This document shows positions 20,559 to 22,540 of a stretch of DNA of 22,540 bases, one piece after another; the first letter of the stretch is position 1, and every line of letters begins with the position of its first letter. The notes below the pieces were generated by a model. That model ran no database searches, was not told the DNA's origin, and was given only the letters and a program-made list of their open reading frames with translations. The position numbers and the translations under genes are program-made. This stretch comes from GWC2-37-8 sp964485555 (GTDB lineage Bacteria; Patescibacteriota; Minisyncoccia; Moranbacterales; GWC2-37-73): the NCBI GenBank assembly GCA_964485555.1, contig CAZAJN010000076.1, positions 1 to 22,540 of the forward strand, read 5' to 3'.

Positions 20559-21443
20559 ATGCAGTTTATCGGAAACAAAAAAATATCGTCAATACTGAAT
20601 GTTTCCTTGAAAAAAGGTGTGCTTAATCATGCCTACATTTTTTCCGGACCTGAAAGGGTGGGCAAATTCACTTTGGCAAGAATGTTTGCATTGGGTGCTA
20701 TTGGAGGAGGGGAATTCGATTTGGATGTTGATGTTGCAGACAAGGATGCTTTGCTTGATTTAATCGTGGTGAAACCGGAAATTGTGGAGAAAAATAAAGT
20801 ATCCAAGCAGCGCGACATAGCGATTGACTCGATCAGGGAGGCAAAACTTAAGCTTAGTCTTTTTCCATATCGCGGAAAATATAAAATTTTGATAGTGGAT
20901 GATGCTCATCGATTGAATGTGTCAGCGCAAAACGCTTTGTTGAAAATATTGGAAGAGCCGAATCCTACCACGATAATAATCTTGGTGACACATGAGATCG
21001 ATAGGATTTTAGCAACTTTGCTTTCGCGTTCCCAAGTCGTAAATTTTTCCCTGGCTAGTGATCGGGAAATTTTGGAAAATGAAAATTTTAGAGATGTTGC
21101 TGCTTTGTCAATTGGCAGACCAGGACTTGCCAGATTGTTGCTGGATAATGAGGATGAAAAAAACTTTCGCCAACAGGCGCATGGTCAGTTCGAAAAAGTT
21201 ATCACCGGTTCGATGAATGAAAGATTCACTTTGGCCGAAGAATATTCCAAGGATATTGTGAAAACTTTGGAGAAATTGAACATATGGATTTGGGAGATGA
21301 GGAAAAAAGCTTTGTCAGGTGCTGAGAATGAGTGGGTCAGTGCCTATGAAAGAATTGAAAAGATTCAAAATGTGTTAAGCATACTTAAGAGAACCAATTC
21401 TAATGCGCGTCTAATTTTGGAAACTCTATTTATGGACATGTGA
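20559..21443 (+). CDS. holB: DNA polymerase III delta-prime-like clamp-loader subunit
   Basis: AAA+ subunit of the clamp loader, 294 residues. It has the delta-prime pattern HAYIFSGPERVGKFTLA (degenerate P-loop G30-T38), no zinc-finger cysteines, a Walker-B-like IVDDAHRL, the hallmark NALLKILEEPNPTTIIILVT, and a sensor-like SRSQVVNF where many homologues have SRCQ. The C-terminal half is helical and divergent. The lack of the four-cysteine zinc module and the altered P-loop suggest a structural rather than ATP-hydrolysing role, as in known delta-prime. Start ATG 20559, 24 bases after the glycosyltransferase. In the absence of the rest of the genome, a DnaX-type paralogue cannot be entirely excluded, but length favours delta-prime. 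Confidence 0.9.
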   Translation: MQFIGNKKISSILNVSLKKGVLNHAYIFSGPERVGKFTLARMFALGAIGGGEFDLDVDVADKDALLDLIVVKPEIVEKNKVSKQRDIAIDSIREAKLKLSLFPYRGKYKILIVDDAHRLNVSAQNALLKILEEPNPTTIIILVTHEIDRILATLLSRSQVVNFSLASDREILENENFRDVAALSIGRPGLARLLLDNEDEKNFRQQAHGQFEKVITGSMNERFTLAEEYSKDIVKTLEKLNIWIWEMRKKALSGAENEWVSAYERIEKIQNVLSILKRTNSNARLILETLFMDM

Positions 21444-21489
21444 TAATTTGAATCATTAAGTTCAGTCAGATGAAATATTGTTAAGATCT

Positions 21490-22395
21490 ATGGCACCTAA
21501 AAGAAAAACATATATAAAAAATTGCACTGGGGAAGGATGTGAATCTTCAGTTTTCGTTCAGTCCAATAAAATGATAGGAAAGGTACTTTTCTATGTCCTG
21601 CTGGTTTTATTTGTCAGTTCCCTTATTTTCATATTGTTTTTTTCCATGCAGATGCAGATCAATAATATTGAGATAACTGGGACTCATGAGCTTGATGCTC
21701 AAGTTTTGAAGAATAACCTGGAGAGTGATTTGCAGGGCAAATATTTGAACATTGTTCCGAAGAACAATTTCCTGTTCATTTCAACTGGCAGAGTTCAAAA
21801 AAAACTTCAGGAAGATTACAGAAAAATTCGTTCAGTTTCTGTGGAGAAAAAATTTCCAGACAGCATCACAATTTCCATAGATGAGCATGAAGCTTTGCTG
21901 GTTTGGTGCAGGTATGACACGGAATGTTATTTGTTGGACGAGGAGGGCGTTGCATACGGAAAAGCAGATTTTGACTCAGCTCAGCTCAGTCAAAATAATT
22001 TGCTCAAAATTGGAGATGATAGCGATTTGGAAGTTGCAATAGGTTCAAAGATCATGGATTCTGCATATGAAGGATATGCGCTCAGTCTCGAAGGGGCCTT
22101 GCAAAGTCTTGGAATTGAAGTTGAAGACCAATATTACACGCCGTCGCGAATGGCTGAAGAGATTAAGGTCAAGTCGACTAGTGGTTATTGGATTTATTTT
22201 TCAACACAATTCTCGCAAGAAAGCTCCATTAAGACATTGGCAGCTGTCCTCAAAAAAGAGATTCCCAAAGAAAAGATGTCTGAGTTGGAATACGTTGATC
22301 TTCGCAGTGAATACAAAGCTTTCTACAAATTCAAGGGTATTCAGAGTGCTCAACCAGACGGGAAAATCGTTGATTTGGATGAGAAAAAGAATTGA
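21490..22395 (+). CDS. ftsQ: Cell division protein FtsQ/DivIB
   Basis: Bitopic divisome protein, 301 residues from ATG 21490 (an in-frame TTG at 21478 is less likely). A basic cytoplasmic N-terminus with CTGEGC leads to a membrane helix at about 31-51 (VLFYVLLVLFVSSLIFILFF). The POTRA domain, about 56-125, begins INNIEITGTHELDAQVL and ends with KKFPDSITISIDEHEALLVW. The beta domain follows with YLLDEEGVAYG, the typical FtsQ pattern LLDxxGxxY, to the charged C-terminus. ftsA or ftsZ would be expected nearby, but are not recognisable in the 145 bases left. It lies 46 bases after holB. Confidence 0.88.
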   Translation: MAPKRKTYIKNCTGEGCESSVFVQSNKMIGKVLFYVLLVLFVSSLIFILFFSMQMQINNIEITGTHELDAQVLKNNLESDLQGKYLNIVPKNNFLFISTGRVQKKLQEDYRKIRSVSVEKKFPDSITISIDEHEALLVWCRYDTECYLLDEEGVAYGKADFDSAQLSQNNLLKIGDDSDLEVAIGSKIMDSAYEGYALSLEGALQSLGIEVEDQYYTPSRMAEEIKVKSTSGYWIYFSTQFSQESSIKTLAAVLKKEIPKEKMSELEYVDLRSEYKAFYKFKGIQSAQPDGKIVDLDEKKN

Positions 22396-22479
22396 AGATT
22401 TTGGAGTCATATACAATGTATGGTTCCAACTATTTAGCTTCAAGTGTATTTTTTGTTTTCCTATTTCCTTTTTGAGCAC

Positions 22480-22508
22480 GTCCTTGACCGAGATCTATGG
22501 TCAAGGAC
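22480..22508. repeat. Perfect 10-bp dyad at the right edge
   Basis: GTCCTTGACC (22480-22489) and GGTCAAGGAC (22499-22508) with loop GAGATCTAT; TTGA (22472-22475) and TCAA (22509-22512) can extend it past a bulge. No T tract follows on either strand, so it is not a standard terminator. It may be an operator, an RNA structure in the leader of the next gene, or a repeat arm. Confidence 0.75.
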
Positions 22509-22540
22509 TCAAGAATTACTGCCCTGAATTGTTGGCCAAA

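Noticed and set aside
22396..22540. Start of ftsA at the right edge
   Set aside because: A frame is open here, but has no good start codon and none of the FtsA opening motif (GxDxGTS-like); too little sequence to support a call.

Overview
This 22.5 kb window reads as a chromosomal segment of a candidate phyla radiation bacterium (Patescibacteria, probably Parcubacteria-like). That placement is an inference. It rests on compact AT-rich coding, few Shine-Dalgarno sites, at least one apparently leaderless promoter, a threonyl-tRNA synthetase without a TGS domain, a divergent N-acyl-D-amino-acid deacylase relative, and many short palindromic repeats that also sit in frame inside genes. No rRNA, tRNA, CRISPR array, transposase or prophage gene is visible.

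Layout. Positions 1-7895 are read leftward: miaB (its 3' end lies beyond the left edge), thrS with a terminator behind it and a T-box-like leader in front of it, dnaE, and a small two-helix membrane protein. A divergent promoter pair near 7.87-7.99 kb starts the rightward half: rnhB, rpmF, nusB and rnc (RNA processing and ribosome biogenesis); a D-aminoacylase-like amidohydrolase; murD; a membrane-anchored CAP-domain protein with its own promoter, leader hairpin and terminator; murA; a Nudix hydrolase; mreB; two GT4 glycosyltransferases; holB; and ftsQ.

How the genes fit together. murA, murD, mreB and ftsQ cover precursor synthesis, rod shape and the divisome, so a peptidoglycan cell wall is expected. 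The two glycosyltransferases probably build a surface glycan. dnaE and holB are replisome parts. miaB and thrS serve decoding, and rnc, rnhB and nusB serve RNA metabolism.

Most notable features. (1) Upstream of thrS there is a T-box-type antiterminator with the UGGAACC bulge, preceded by a very short Stem I whose apical loop carries the threonine codon ACC, all behind a clear promoter. (2) Several families of short palindromic or tandem repeats occur between genes and also as in-frame insertions in miaB (two), dnaE, and both glycosyltransferases. (3) The CAP gene has a leader in which a possible leaderless 21-codon ORF runs through a terminator-like hairpin. (4) The amidohydrolase has Asn in place of two active-site residues. 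All calls come from reading the sequence; no searches or folding programs were run.
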